DNA of 7,129 nucleotides from the NCBI GenBank assembly GCA_000436475.1, contig FR886187.1, positions 24,404 to 31,532 of the forward strand. Direction: 5' to 3'. The stretch comes from Eubacterium sp. CAG:248 (lineage in GTDB: Bacteria; Bacillota; Clostridia; Lachnospirales; Lachnospiraceae). A program made the position numbers and the translations under genes. The notes below the pieces were generated by a model. The model searched no databases. It saw only the letters and a program-made list of their open reading frames with translations, and was not told the origin of the DNA. Positions within the stretch are counted from its first letter, which is position 1; every line of letters starts with the position of its first letter. Positions 1 through 5,576 of this stretch are shown here, one piece after another.

Positions 1-43
1 AAATGATATATTTTCCTACTAATAGATAGAAATGGAGAACTTT

Positions 44-757
44 ATGAACACTTCTACATCATACTGGCTGAAAAAAGGCATACACAATGGTATGCCAATA
101 GCCCTTGGATATCTGGCTGTATCCTTCACTCTTGGTATAGCTGCCAAAAATGCTGGATTAACAGCACTGCAGGCTGCCCTGGCAAGTATAACCTGCCACG
201 CATCTGCTGGAGAATTCGCCGGATTCACGCTTATAGCCGCACTCGCCACATATACAGAAATAGCTGTCATGGAGCTTATAATCAATGCACGATACTTTCT
301 TATGTCGTGTGCGTTAAGCCAGAAGCTTGACAACAAAATGCCTTTTTTTCACAGACTGATCATGGGACTTTTTGTTACTGATGAAATATTTGGATTATGT
401 GTATCTGTTCCTGAAAAGCTTAATCCAGCCTATATGTATGGTATGGTGCTTGTTGCATCCCCAGCCTGGGTTCTTGGAACCTACTTTGGTGTACTTTTTG
501 GAAACATACTTCCAGCAAGCATCGTAAGTGCGCTAAGTGTCGGACTATATGGAATGTTTATTGCTATCATCATTCCACCAGCAAGAAAGAACAAAATTGT
601 AGCTTGCGTTGTTGCTATATCTATGATTATAAGCTGCATATTCTCTTATGCACCTGTTGTCAGTTCGATATCATCTGGAACACGTATTATTATTCTTACA
701 GTAGTTATTTCACTAGCGGCTGCTGTATTGTTTCCTGTTAAAGAAAACGAATGTTAA
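44..757 (+). CDS. azlC: AzlC-family branched-chain amino acid exporter, large subunit
   Basis: This is the large membrane subunit of an AzlCD-type exporter, which in characterised members moves branched-chain amino acids or their analogues out of the cell. The 237-residue product is the usual AzlC length and is almost entirely hydrophobic. Family-typical stretches are the N-terminal HNGMPIALGYLAVSFTLG (about residues 14-31), NARYFLMS (81-88) in the first half, and the TDE motif (112-114). I chose ATG 44 rather than the in-frame ATG at 32. GGAG at 34-37 lies 6 bases before ATG 44 and makes a good ribosome binding site, while starting at 32 would put that site inside the gene. The small partner AzlD follows 20 bases downstream, so the two form an operon. 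Only 43 bases of upstream sequence are in the window, so the promoter is not visible. Export of branched-chain amino acids is inferred from the family; the exact substrate is not shown. Confidence 0.92.
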   Translation: MNTSTSYWLKKGIHNGMPIALGYLAVSFTLGIAAKNAGLTALQAALASITCHASAGEFAGFTLIAALATYTEIAVMELIINARYFLMSCALSQKLDNKMPFFHRLIMGLFVTDEIFGLCVSVPEKLNPAYMYGMVLVASPAWVLGTYFGVLFGNILPASIVSALSVGLYGMFIAIIIPPARKNKIVACVVAISMIISCIFSYAPVVSSISSGTRIIILTVVISLAAAVLFPVKENEC

Positions 758-777
758 AACTAAAGGAGCTAAAATAA

Positions 778-1101
778 ATGCTTTTACATAATACTTATAT
801 ATACATACTTATAATGGCAGCTGTAACATACCTTATCCGAACACTGCCGCTTACACTTATCAGAAAAGAAATCAAGAATACAACCATCAAGTCTTTCCTG
901 TATTATGTACCTTATGTAACACTGGCAGTTATGACGTTTCCTGCCATACTTGAATCTACAAACAGTGTTATATCCGCCGCTATTGCATTTGTGATAGCTG
1001 TTGTACTTGCCTGGATGGGAAAAAGTCTTTTTCAGGTTGCTATGTTTAGCTGTGCTGCTGTATTCATAGTTGAACTTCTTATGAGATTTATTGCTGGTTA
1101 A
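778..1101 (+). CDS. azlD: AzlD-family branched-chain amino acid exporter, small subunit
   Basis: This is a small membrane protein of 107 residues that partners AzlC in the two-component amino acid exporter. Its length and its motifs YLIRTLPLTLI (residues 18-28) and YVPYVTLAVMTFPAIL (43-58) are typical of AzlD. It contains about four hydrophobic segments (about 5-25, 40-58, 62-80 and 84-105). The ATG is preceded by a strong AAAGGAG at 762-768 with 9 bases of spacing. The gene starts 20 bases after the azlC stop and has no promoter of its own that I can see, so co-transcription is expected. It is the last gene of its operon; the next gene downstream faces it on the minus strand. Confidence 0.92.
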   Translation: MLLHNTYIYILIMAAVTYLIRTLPLTLIRKEIKNTTIKSFLYYVPYVTLAVMTFPAILESTNSVISAAIAFVIAVVLAWMGKSLFQVAMFSCAAVFIVELLMRFIAG

Positions 1102-1190
1102 TTATATACTGTTAATTATTCCACGCATTATGCTTATTTTCAATATAGCGCTTATATACTTTTTACTGATACTATAATAAACTGATAACA

Positions 1191-1232
1191 ATATACTTTT
1201 AATATATTAAAAGCAATATATTAAAAGTATAT
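1191..1232. repeat. Perfect 18-bp inverted repeat, AT-rich hairpin
   Basis: Arms 1191-1208 and 1215-1232 are exact reverse complements around a 6-base loop (AAAAGC). Because AATATATT is itself palindromic, the same bases also form a 13-base direct repeat, AATATATTAAAAG, at 1201-1213 and 1215-1227. No T-run follows on either strand, so it is not a typical intrinsic terminator. It may help protect or end transcripts between the convergent genes. Confidence 0.7.
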
Positions 1233-1235
1233 ACT

Positions 1236-1281
1236 AAAAAATCCCTGCTATAGTGATTACAACTAATCAACTATAGCAGGG
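1236..1281 (-). terminator. Intrinsic terminator for the cupin transcript, possibly bidirectional
   Basis: Arms CCCTGCTATAGT (1243-1254) and ACTATAGCAGGG (1270-1281) form a perfect 12-bp stem with a 15-base loop. On the minus strand the stem is followed by A and then six T's (complement of 1236-1241), which is a good intrinsic terminator for the leftward transcript ending with the cupin gene. On the plus strand the stem is followed by TTTAATAACTT, a weaker T-rich tail that could also stop azlCD transcription. Confidence 0.8.
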
Positions 1282-1285
1282 TTTA

Positions 1286-1380
1286 ATAACTTCACAGAAC
1301 CTTAAGTCAACATATATCAGGGTTTATATTATGGAGGGTTCTGTATTATGGGCAAATCTTCTGATAAGCCTTGAAGTTAT
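1286..1380 (-). ncRNA. Candidate structured 3' UTR or small RNA
   Basis: A 16-base segment at 1286-1301 can pair in two blocks: 1294-1301 (ACAGAACC) with 1337-1344 (GGTTCTGT), and 1286-1293 (ATAACTTC) with 1373-1380 (GAAGTTAT). This leaves a 28-base insertion between the right-hand blocks, giving a branched fold. A small AT stem (1312-1316 with 1325-1329) sits inside. The region lies between the cupin stop and its terminator, so the minus strand is the likelier transcribed one. No known RNA family is recognised, and I could not compute folding energy or check conservation. Chance pairing in AT-rich DNA is possible. Confidence 0.3.
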
Positions 1381-1401
1381 CAGCATATTAATCAAACCTT
1401 C

Positions 1402-1758
1402 TTATCTTTTATCATATAAGATAAGAGCAATCATCTCAACAGGCTCGTTACCTATCGCCTCTATTCCATGACCTTCACCTGAACCTGTAAATGTAACATC
1501 TCCAGCTGTAACTGTCTTTATAACACCATTATCATTATACTTTGCTGTACCGCTTAATATATAATAGGTTTCTGACTCACCATTATGAATATGGTATCCT
1601 ATAGCAGAACCTGGATATACTGTTGTATGTCCAAATACTCTGCCTGCTTTATACATCTCATCCTCTCCATTAAGAAGACTTCTTACAAGTATTTCTCCAG
1701 TTCCATTGAAGGGACTCGGTTTTTTATCATATATTTTATCATCTCTTTTACGAACCAT
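1402..1758 (-). CDS. Small single-domain cupin protein
   Basis: This 118-residue protein is a single beta-barrel cupin with a short N-terminal tail. Cupin motif 1 is clear: H56 and H58 in GYHIHNG, E63, and G70 in YYILSG, following the H-x-H-x4-E-x6-G pattern. Motif 2 starts at G86-D87 and supplies the fourth likely metal ligand, H97, in GEGHGIE. All four expected metal ligands are present, so it probably binds a divalent metal. Single-domain cupins include dioxygenases, isomerases, decarboxylases and pure ligand binders, and the sequence does not decide which. The start is supported by AAAGGAG at 1765-1771 with 6 bases of spacing. It lies 147 bases downstream of the lyase-like gene on the same strand, with no clear terminator between them, so it may be co-transcribed with it. 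It also has a weak promoter candidate of its own and an upstream inverted repeat. Confidence 0.88.
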   Translation of the reverse strand: MVRKRDDKIYDKKPSPFNGTGEILVRSLLNGEDEMYKAGRVFGHTTVYPGSAIGYHIHNGESETYYILSGTAKYNDNGVIKTVTAGDVTFTGSGEGHGIEAIGNEPVEMIALILYDKR

Positions 1759-1772
1759 ACATATCTCCTTTC

Positions 1773-1835
1773 CTGTCAGTGCAGACTCATGTTTATATAA
1801 TCAACATTACATAACATAGACATCTGCTCTGACAG
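1773..1835. promoter_or_regulatory. Inverted repeat just upstream of the cupin ribosome binding site
   Basis: CTGTCAGTGCAGA (1773-1785) and TCTGCTCTGACAG (1823-1835) are reverse complements at 12 of 13 positions, separated by 37 bases. The near arm ends one base from the cupin Shine-Dalgarno AAAGGAG. In RNA from the minus strand this would form a stem directly next to the ribosome binding site, as in a cis-acting leader. As DNA it could be a paired operator. A weak promoter-like pair reading leftward (TTGATA at 1855-1860, 17-base spacing, TACTGT at 1832-1837) overlaps the far arm. No T-run follows on the minus strand, so it is not a terminator for the upstream gene. Confidence 0.45.
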
Positions 1836-1905
1836 TATTTTCTTACTATATTTTTATCAATACACTTATACACCTTATTAATTTACTGTATCTATTGGGG
1901 GAATA

Positions 1906-2874
1906 TTATTTATTATATTTCTTAGCCATATCATTGAATTCTTCTTCTATTCCAATATAGTAGTTAAGCCCCATGTCAATCCACTTTGGCATATCTTCTT
2001 TTGGCATGCCACCCATATCGTGTTCATCATGGAATACAGTATTGCGGTCTTTTAAAGTTTCCTTACCATATACATACATACCAAACATAGATGCTTTCTC
2101 AAATACGTGGCATGTTACAAAGTTAAATCCATAAGGAATAACATCATCAAGGTTAATATCTGCCTTGCCATTCTTACTCATAACATCCGGCCACATCTTC
2201 CAGCCCTTAACTTCCTTACTTACCTTTTCAGCTTCCTCTATAGTCTTAAGACCAATAATAAGTGTCATAACATCAACACCCATATCCTTTGCCATAGCCT
2301 CAGCAGCCTTACATCTTTCAATAGCCTCATCTATACCATATTCAAGCTTACATTCTGTACGTGCTATAACTAAGAAATCTGTTCCCTTTGCAGCCTCAAG
2401 ACTTGCTGCAACTTTTGCAAGCCATTTTTCTCTTGAAACAACTTCATGCTTGATATCTCCATCCTTATATCCGTTCATCATTGCAAAACCCCATCTGTTC
2501 CAGCCTCTGATGCCTGTTGTATCATCGATAGTACAGCCTTTTGCTCCTGCATTTATAAGTCTTTTTATAAGTCTGTATGTAGTAAGTGGAGTATCTCCGA
2601 ATCCATCATCTGCATCTACTATAAGTGGAAGTGATGAATAGTTACATATTCTTTCTGTTGACTGTACAAGGTCATCTGCTGTTATAAGACCAATATCCGG
2701 AAGACCTGCAACACTTTCTGCAAGCTGTCCACCACTTAACATAAGTGCCTTAAAGCCCGTGAGTTCCGCTGCTCTTGCAGTTCTACAGTCCCATACACAT
2801 GGTGCAAAGATCTGCTCGTTTTTTACTAATTCCTTAAATGATGTTGTTTCTTTCTTAATATACTCTTCTTTCAT
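1906..2874 (-). CDS. Isocitrate lyase/PEP mutase superfamily enzyme, reaction unknown
   Basis: This 322-residue protein belongs to the superfamily that includes methylisocitrate lyase, 2,3-dimethylmalate lyase, PEP mutase and oxaloacetate hydrolase. These are TIM-barrel enzymes that cleave or form C-C or C-P bonds of 2-oxo or 2-hydroxy acids with Mg2+. Recognisable parts in order are MLSGGQLAESVAGLPDIGLIT (45-65), the metal-binding VDADDGFGD (86-94), AGAKGCTIDDTT (109-120) and VIARTECKLEYGIDEAIER (169-187). It is oddly lacking the Lys-x-Cys-Gly-His loop expected just after IDD; a Trp-rich stretch, GIRGWNRWGFAMMNG (121-135), stands there instead. Isocitrate or methylisocitrate lyase activity is therefore doubtful. 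The ATG has AAAGGAA at 2884-2890 with 9 bases of spacing. It lies 59 bases after the GntP-type permease gene on the same strand and is very likely co-transcribed with it, which suggests it acts on the imported acid or a product of it. Superfamily assignment is firm; the substrate is not. Confidence 0.85.
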   Translation of the reverse strand: MKEEYIKKETTSFKELVKNEQIFAPCVWDCRTARAAELTGFKALMLSGGQLAESVAGLPDIGLITADDLVQSTERICNYSSLPLIVDADDGFGDTPLTTYRLIKRLINAGAKGCTIDDTTGIRGWNRWGFAMMNGYKDGDIKHEVVSREKWLAKVAASLEAAKGTDFLVIARTECKLEYGIDEAIERCKAAEAMAKDMGVDVMTLIIGLKTIEEAEKVSKEVKGWKMWPDVMSKNGKADINLDDVIPYGFNFVTCHVFEKASMFGMYVYGKETLKDRNTVFHDEHDMGGMPKEDMPKWIDMGLNYYIGIEEEFNDMAKKYNK

Positions 2875-2933
2875 AATTCTTTATTCCTTTCTGCTGATAT
2901 GTTTATAGTTTTTTACTGATATTTTATAACACT

Positions 2934-4247
2934 TTAAGCTGCTATAGGATACATAATGTTGCCAAGTACTAAGGCAAGTGCGAGTGCAAGTAATGTAATA
3001 ACAACTGTTACTACGAATAAATATTTATAACCTTCCTTGTATGAAACTCCTGATATAGCAAGGACTGCAACGATACCGCCGCTATGAGGAAGACTGTCAA
3101 GACCTACAGATGCAATAACACCTATTCTGTGCATTATAGCTGGATTAACTCCCATAGCCATAAATGGTTCTGCAAGTACTGAAAGTGTTGTTGAAAGTCC
3201 TCCCATACCTGATGCATTAAGTCCACATAATAATGTAGTAGCAATACCAAATATAATAAGTGGATTACCACCTGATGTACTAAAGTTAAGAATTCCATTA
3301 ACAATCTGGTTAAATCCTGGTGCTGCTTTAACCACTGAACCTATGGCTACTATAGCTGATGCATTGATAGTTGTAACTGCTGCACTGCTGACTGCATCTG
3401 TAAGCAGCTTCTGTACTCCTGTAATATTCTTAAAGAATAATATACAGCAAAGAACAATTCCTGATAAAAGTGCAACTGATATATCCTGCTTTAATACATT
3501 CAGTACAACTGCTACACATACGATAGGAAGAATAGCAAGTACTACATTAGGCAGCTTTCCATTTGCTTCCATCTCATCTGTCTTTGCAAGAACTTTGGAT
3601 GTTTCTTCATCAACAATAAAGCCTTCTCCATTTTTCCTGGCCCTGTTTGACTCCCACATAAGATAAACCAGAATAAGTGCAAGTGTAAAAACACCACATA
3701 CAACGCCAACTACTGGAGCTGCCATAGCATTAGTTGGAAGAAATGATGATGGAATAATATTCTGCACCTGAGGATTACCCGGTAACATTGTTACCCATGT
3801 GAATATACCAGCACCAATTGTTGCAGGTATAAGTTTTCTTGGCATATCAGCTTCCCTGAATACCGCAAGTGTGATTGGATAAAGGGCAAAACATGAAACC
3901 ATGGCAGATACACCACCATAAGTTAAAAGTCCACCAGCGATTACGATAGCTGGTATGGCAAACTTAACACCAAGCTTACCAATAATAAATGAAGCTATTG
4001 ACCTTGCTGCTCCTGTAATATCCATGACCTTTGAAAGAATGGCACCTAACAACAGCATAAGCCATGATGATTTAACAAAGTTTGCAAATCCAGTCATATA
4101 ATCACCTGTCATAGTTGATACAACTGGAAGTCTGCTGAAAAGTGCTATAAATATAACACTGATTGCCGCTGCATATACAACCGGCACTTTCTTTAATGTA
4201 AGGACTAGTAACAATGCAAGTCCTACGAGAATGATTATCATATCCAT
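2934..4247 (-). CDS. GntP-family permease, organic acid substrate unknown
   Basis: This 437-residue integral membrane protein has about a dozen hydrophobic segments and matches the GntP (gluconate:H+ symporter) family in length and layout. It begins with MDMIIILVGLALLLVLTLKK and carries glycine-rich, partly re-entrant segments such as IVIAGGLLTYGGVSAM (101-116) and CGLNASGMGGLSTTLSV (341-357). A charged cytoplasmic loop lies at about 200-232. The C-terminal DSLPHSGGIVAVLAISGVSYKEGYKY (384-409) is a hallmark stretch of the family. Characterised members take up gluconate, related sugar acids, and hydroxy acids; this one sits next to a lyase-like enzyme, so a small carboxylate is the reasonable guess. 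The start is fixed by AGGAGG at 4256-4261, 8 bases upstream. It is the first gene of the leftward operon and is divergent from the GntR-type regulator, with a 587-base control region between them. Confidence 0.87.
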   Translation of the reverse strand: MDMIIILVGLALLLVLTLKKVPVVYAAAISVIFIALFSRLPVVSTMTGDYMTGFANFVKSSWLMLLLGAILSKVMDITGAARSIASFIIGKLGVKFAIPAIVIAGGLLTYGGVSAMVSCFALYPITLAVFREADMPRKLIPATIGAGIFTWVTMLPGNPQVQNIIPSSFLPTNAMAAPVVGVVCGVFTLALILVYLMWESNRARKNGEGFIVDEETSKVLAKTDEMEANGKLPNVVLAILPIVCVAVVLNVLKQDISVALLSGIVLCCILFFKNITGVQKLLTDAVSSAAVTTINASAIVAIGSVVKAAPGFNQIVNGILNFSTSGGNPLIIFGIATTLLCGLNASGMGGLSTTLSVLAEPFMAMGVNPAIMHRIGVIASVGLDSLPHSGGIVAVLAISGVSYKEGYKYLFVVTVVITLLALALALVLGNIMYPIAA

Positions 4248-4280
4248 ATGATTGTCCTCCTACAATTTCCTTTTAATCTT

Positions 4281-4312
4281 ATAGCGTATGATTGATTATA
4301 TTTACACGCTAT
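4281..4312 (-). promoter_or_regulatory. Short inverted repeat in the permease leader
   Basis: ATAGCGT (4281-4287) and ACGCTAT (4306-4312) are exact reverse complements around 18 bases, 20 bases upstream of the permease ribosome binding site. They could form a leader hairpin in the mRNA or mark a protein site. A weak minus-strand promoter pair also overlaps here (TGTAAA at 4301-4306, 17-base spacing, TATAAG at 4278-4283). Confidence 0.3.
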
Positions 4313-4378
4313 TGGATCTGTACTAAATACTTTTATACAAATCTGTCATTGATTAAGAAATGCTAAATCCATGCTTTC

Positions 4379-4398
4379 ATAATATGCGCGCTTATTAT
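4379..4398. promoter_or_regulatory. Near-perfect 20-bp palindrome with GCGCGC core
   Basis: ATAATATGCGCGCTTATTAT is symmetric at 9 of 10 pairs, the exception being T4385 with T4392. The six-base GC-only core is striking in such AT-rich DNA. It lies 28 bases from the GTATAC-centred site at 4427-4448, on the permease side, and downstream of the candidate permease -10. It could be an operator for a second regulator or a roadblock site; no known consensus is recognised. Confidence 0.35.
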
Positions 4399-4426
4399 TA
4401 CTTGGATTATTTGCATACCTCTTGTG

Positions 4427-4448
4427 TAACTGTAGTATACAACAGTTA
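4427..4448. promoter_or_regulatory. Putative GntR/FCD operator 1, permease side
   Basis: A 22-bp near-palindrome centred on GTATAC is symmetric at 10 of 11 pairs; its core is AACTGTAGTATACAACAGTT. Other FCD-type GntR regulators, such as FadR and UxuR, bind palindromes of this general kind (AA-TGGT...ACCA-TT), so the adjacent regulator is the natural candidate. It covers the candidate permease -10 (TATACT on the minus strand). A related copy lies at 4692-4711, with which it shares GTATACA(A/T)CAGTTATT. Confidence 0.5.
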
Positions 4449-4463
4449 TTTAAGTTTACGCAA
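4434..4463 (-). promoter_or_regulatory. Candidate promoter of the permease operon
   Basis: Reading leftward, TTGCGT (4458-4463) is followed after 18 bases by TATACT (4434-4439). The -10 matches the sigma-A consensus at 5 of 6 positions and the -35 at only 3 of 6, consistent with a weak or regulated promoter. The predicted leader is about 180 bases. The -10 falls inside operator 1, so a bound repressor would block it. Confidence 0.35.
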
Positions 4464-4674
4464 TGCTTAATTTTCTATAATTTTTTCATTATATTTTTGT
4501 GCATTTTCACCAATACATTGTTTTTATTTTACATGTAATTTCATATAAGTGTCCTTTTCAAATTATATTAAAATCCATAAAAATAAACATTATTTTTTAG
4601 ATACACATCAATTCTTTAGCTACCTCACCAGCTTTTTTCTAAATGTTTTAACAATTTATCTGTTGCTAATCAGC

Positions 4675-4694
4675 TTATATTAGTGTAATATAAT
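4675..4694 (+). promoter_or_regulatory. Candidate -10 region of the GntR gene in an AT palindrome
   Basis: A perfect TATAAT occurs at 4689-4694, about 140 bases before the regulator start. It sits at the end of a perfect 8-bp inverted repeat, TTATATTA (4675-4682) and TAATATAA (4686-4693), with a 3-base spacer. No good -35 lies at 17 bases; TTGCTA at 4663-4668 is 20 bases away. The -10 overlaps the left edge of operator 2, which would suit autoregulation. The promoter call rests mainly on the -10. Confidence 0.35.
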
Positions 4695-4711
4695 AGATGT
4701 ATACATCAGTT
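4692..4711. promoter_or_regulatory. Putative GntR/FCD operator 2, regulator side
   Basis: AATAGATGTATACATCAGTT contains a perfect 12-bp palindrome, GATGTATACATC (4696-4707), with matching AA and TT at its outer ends. Aligned on the GTATAC centre with operator 1, it shares GTATACA, then CAGTT and the following ATT. It lies over the start region expected from the TATAAT at 4689-4694, the placement expected of an autorepression site. Confidence 0.5.
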
Positions 4712-4736
4712 ATTAAACGCGATACATTATAAAACA

Positions 4737-4760
4737 ATAATGTGTATTTTAACACATTAT
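4737..4760. promoter_or_regulatory. Palindrome TGTGT-N6-ACACA in the GntR leader
   Basis: ATAATGTGT (4737-4745) and ACACATTAT (4752-4760) are exact reverse complements with a 6-base spacer. The TGTGT-N6-ACACA spacing and symmetry resemble CRP/FNR-family operators (TGTGA-N6-TCACA), which would suggest a second input such as redox or global carbon control. In RNA it would instead form a 9-bp hairpin, but no T-run follows. Confidence 0.4.
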
Positions 4761-4810
4761 CATTCTCTAACATGCATTTATATTAAACGTAAAACATGAA
4801 TAGACAAAAA

Positions 4811-4820
4811 TCTACGTAGA
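4811..4820. promoter_or_regulatory. Perfect 10-bp palindrome next to the GntR ribosome binding site
   Basis: TCTACGTAGA is a perfect palindrome ending 3 bases before the GGAG (4824-4827) that serves the regulator. Having no loop, it is more likely a protein site than a hairpin. It differs from the GTATAC-centred operators, and a 10-bp palindrome may occur by chance. Confidence 0.2.
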
Positions 4821-4834
4821 AACGGAGAATTATT

Positions 4835-5542
4835 ATGGCAAATACAGAAAATATGTCCAAAAAGGGATTAAAAGAACAAACATACCTCACGCTAAAAGAA
4901 AGAATGGTTGATTGTGTATACCCACCTGGATCTCTTATTAACGAAGCACAACTTGCTGCTGATCTTAATCTCAGCCGTACACCAATAAGAGAAGCCATAA
5001 GCAAGCTTGAAATGGAAGGCTTTGTCCAGATTCTGCCTAAAAAAGGTATATACGTTACTAATATAACTTTCAATGATGTAATACAGGTTTTCCAGACACG
5101 ACTAGAAATCGAACCAATAGCTCTTAAGCTTGCTGCTCCCCATCTTCCTAAGGAAGGGCTTACCCTATTCTGTCAAAAGTTCGAAGAACCTGTTACAGAT
5201 ATACATAACAGCTTCCGCCTTGATACAGCTATGCATCTTTTTATTATTGAACATTGTGGAAACAAATATATAATTGACATGATGCAGCGCGTTTTTGAGG
5301 AAAATACAAGGATAATAATTTCAAGCAAACAGAATCAGGCTCATATACATGATGCCAAGCATGAACATATGGAAATCCTTAACTTGCTGATTAACGATAA
5401 ATATGCTGAAGCTGAGGCTGCCATGAGAACTCATATCGAGGAATGTAGAAGAGCTGCTCTGGATTACTTTTTAAACAATCAGGTATATACTTCATCAACA
5501 AACAGCTCATCTTATATAAAAGAGCTTGAAAAATACTCTTAA
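4835..5542 (+). CDS. GntR-family transcriptional regulator, FadR/FCD subfamily
   Basis: This 235-residue protein has the two-domain build of FadR-type GntR regulators. The N-terminal winged helix (about 10-77) contains PPGSLINEAQLAADLNLSRT (30-49), then PIREAISKLEMEGFVQI and the wing KKGIYVTNI. The C-terminal all-helical FCD ligand domain (about 80-215) has likely metal ligands D130 and H134 (RLDTAMHLF), H178 (HEHMEIL) and H200 (MRTHIEE), so it probably binds a metal-held carboxylate effector. It is divergent from the GntP permease operon, the usual arrangement for a local repressor. Two GTATAC-centred palindromes in the shared region are its probable sites. The start has GGAG at 4824-4827 with 7 bases of spacing. 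The effector is unknown; the acid carried by the permease or a product of it is the likely one. Confidence 0.92.
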   Translation: MANTENMSKKGLKEQTYLTLKERMVDCVYPPGSLINEAQLAADLNLSRTPIREAISKLEMEGFVQILPKKGIYVTNITFNDVIQVFQTRLEIEPIALKLAAPHLPKEGLTLFCQKFEEPVTDIHNSFRLDTAMHLFIIEHCGNKYIIDMMQRVFEENTRIIISSKQNQAHIHDAKHEHMEILNLLINDKYAEAEAAMRTHIEECRRAALDYFLNNQVYTSSTNSSSYIKELEKYS

Positions 5543-5576
5543 TACACAGATTATAAATATTATCGTATTAAAAATT

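Larger units (their letters stand above)
1102..1401. other. Convergent intergenic region with hairpins and nested inverted repeats
   Basis: This 300-base gap separates the azlD stop from the cupin stop on the opposite strand and holds no credible protein gene. From left to right it contains an AT-rich stretch, a perfect 18-bp AT-rich stem (1191-1232), a GC-containing terminator stem (1243-1281), and a patch of nested inverted repeats (1286-1380) listed separately. The region is transcribed from the minus strand as the cupin 3' UTR if termination occurs at the 1243-1281 stem. Confidence 0.7.
4248..4834. promoter_or_regulatory. Divergent control region between permease operon and GntR regulator
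   Basis: This 587-base AT-rich gap is long for a simple divergent promoter pair and has no credible ORF. It contains at least seven inverted repeats: 4281-4312, 4379-4398, 4427-4448, 4675-4693, 4692-4711, 4737-4760 and 4811-4820. The middle stretch of about 4450-4670 shows little apart from a short TTACATGTAA palindrome at 4529-4538. The strongest sites are listed individually. Confidence 0.75.

Noticed and set aside
32..43. In-frame ATG at 32 as the azlC start
   Set aside because: The GGAG that best serves as ribosome binding site (34-37) overlaps this codon and is well spaced for ATG 44, and nothing comparable is seen before 32.
19..336. 105-codon minus-strand frame opposite azlC
   Set aside because: It is antisense to conserved AzlC sequence and matches no family.
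1102..1401. Possible CRISPR array or tandem repeat
   Set aside because: The repeats here are inverted pairs and one short direct repeat, without regular spacing or unique spacers.
1585..1800. 71-codon plus-strand frame across the cupin start
   Set aside because: It is antisense to the cupin motifs and its upstream region, with no supporting start signal.
2165..2641. 158-codon plus-strand reading frame opposite the lyase-like gene
   Set aside because: It is antisense to a clear conserved enzyme, has a low-complexity Ser/Ile/Leu-rich composition, and has no convincing ribosome binding site.
3343..3666. 107-codon plus-strand frame inside the permease gene
   Set aside because: It is a shadow of the GntP-family gene, with no ribosome binding site or recognisable domain.
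4248..4834. Riboswitch in the long divergent region
   Set aside because: No known riboswitch core was recognised, and there is no terminator or anti-terminator arrangement before either gene; the palindromes fit protein sites better.
4783..5073. 96-codon minus-strand frame across the GntR start
   Set aside because: It lies opposite the conserved DNA-binding domain of the regulator and resembles no family.
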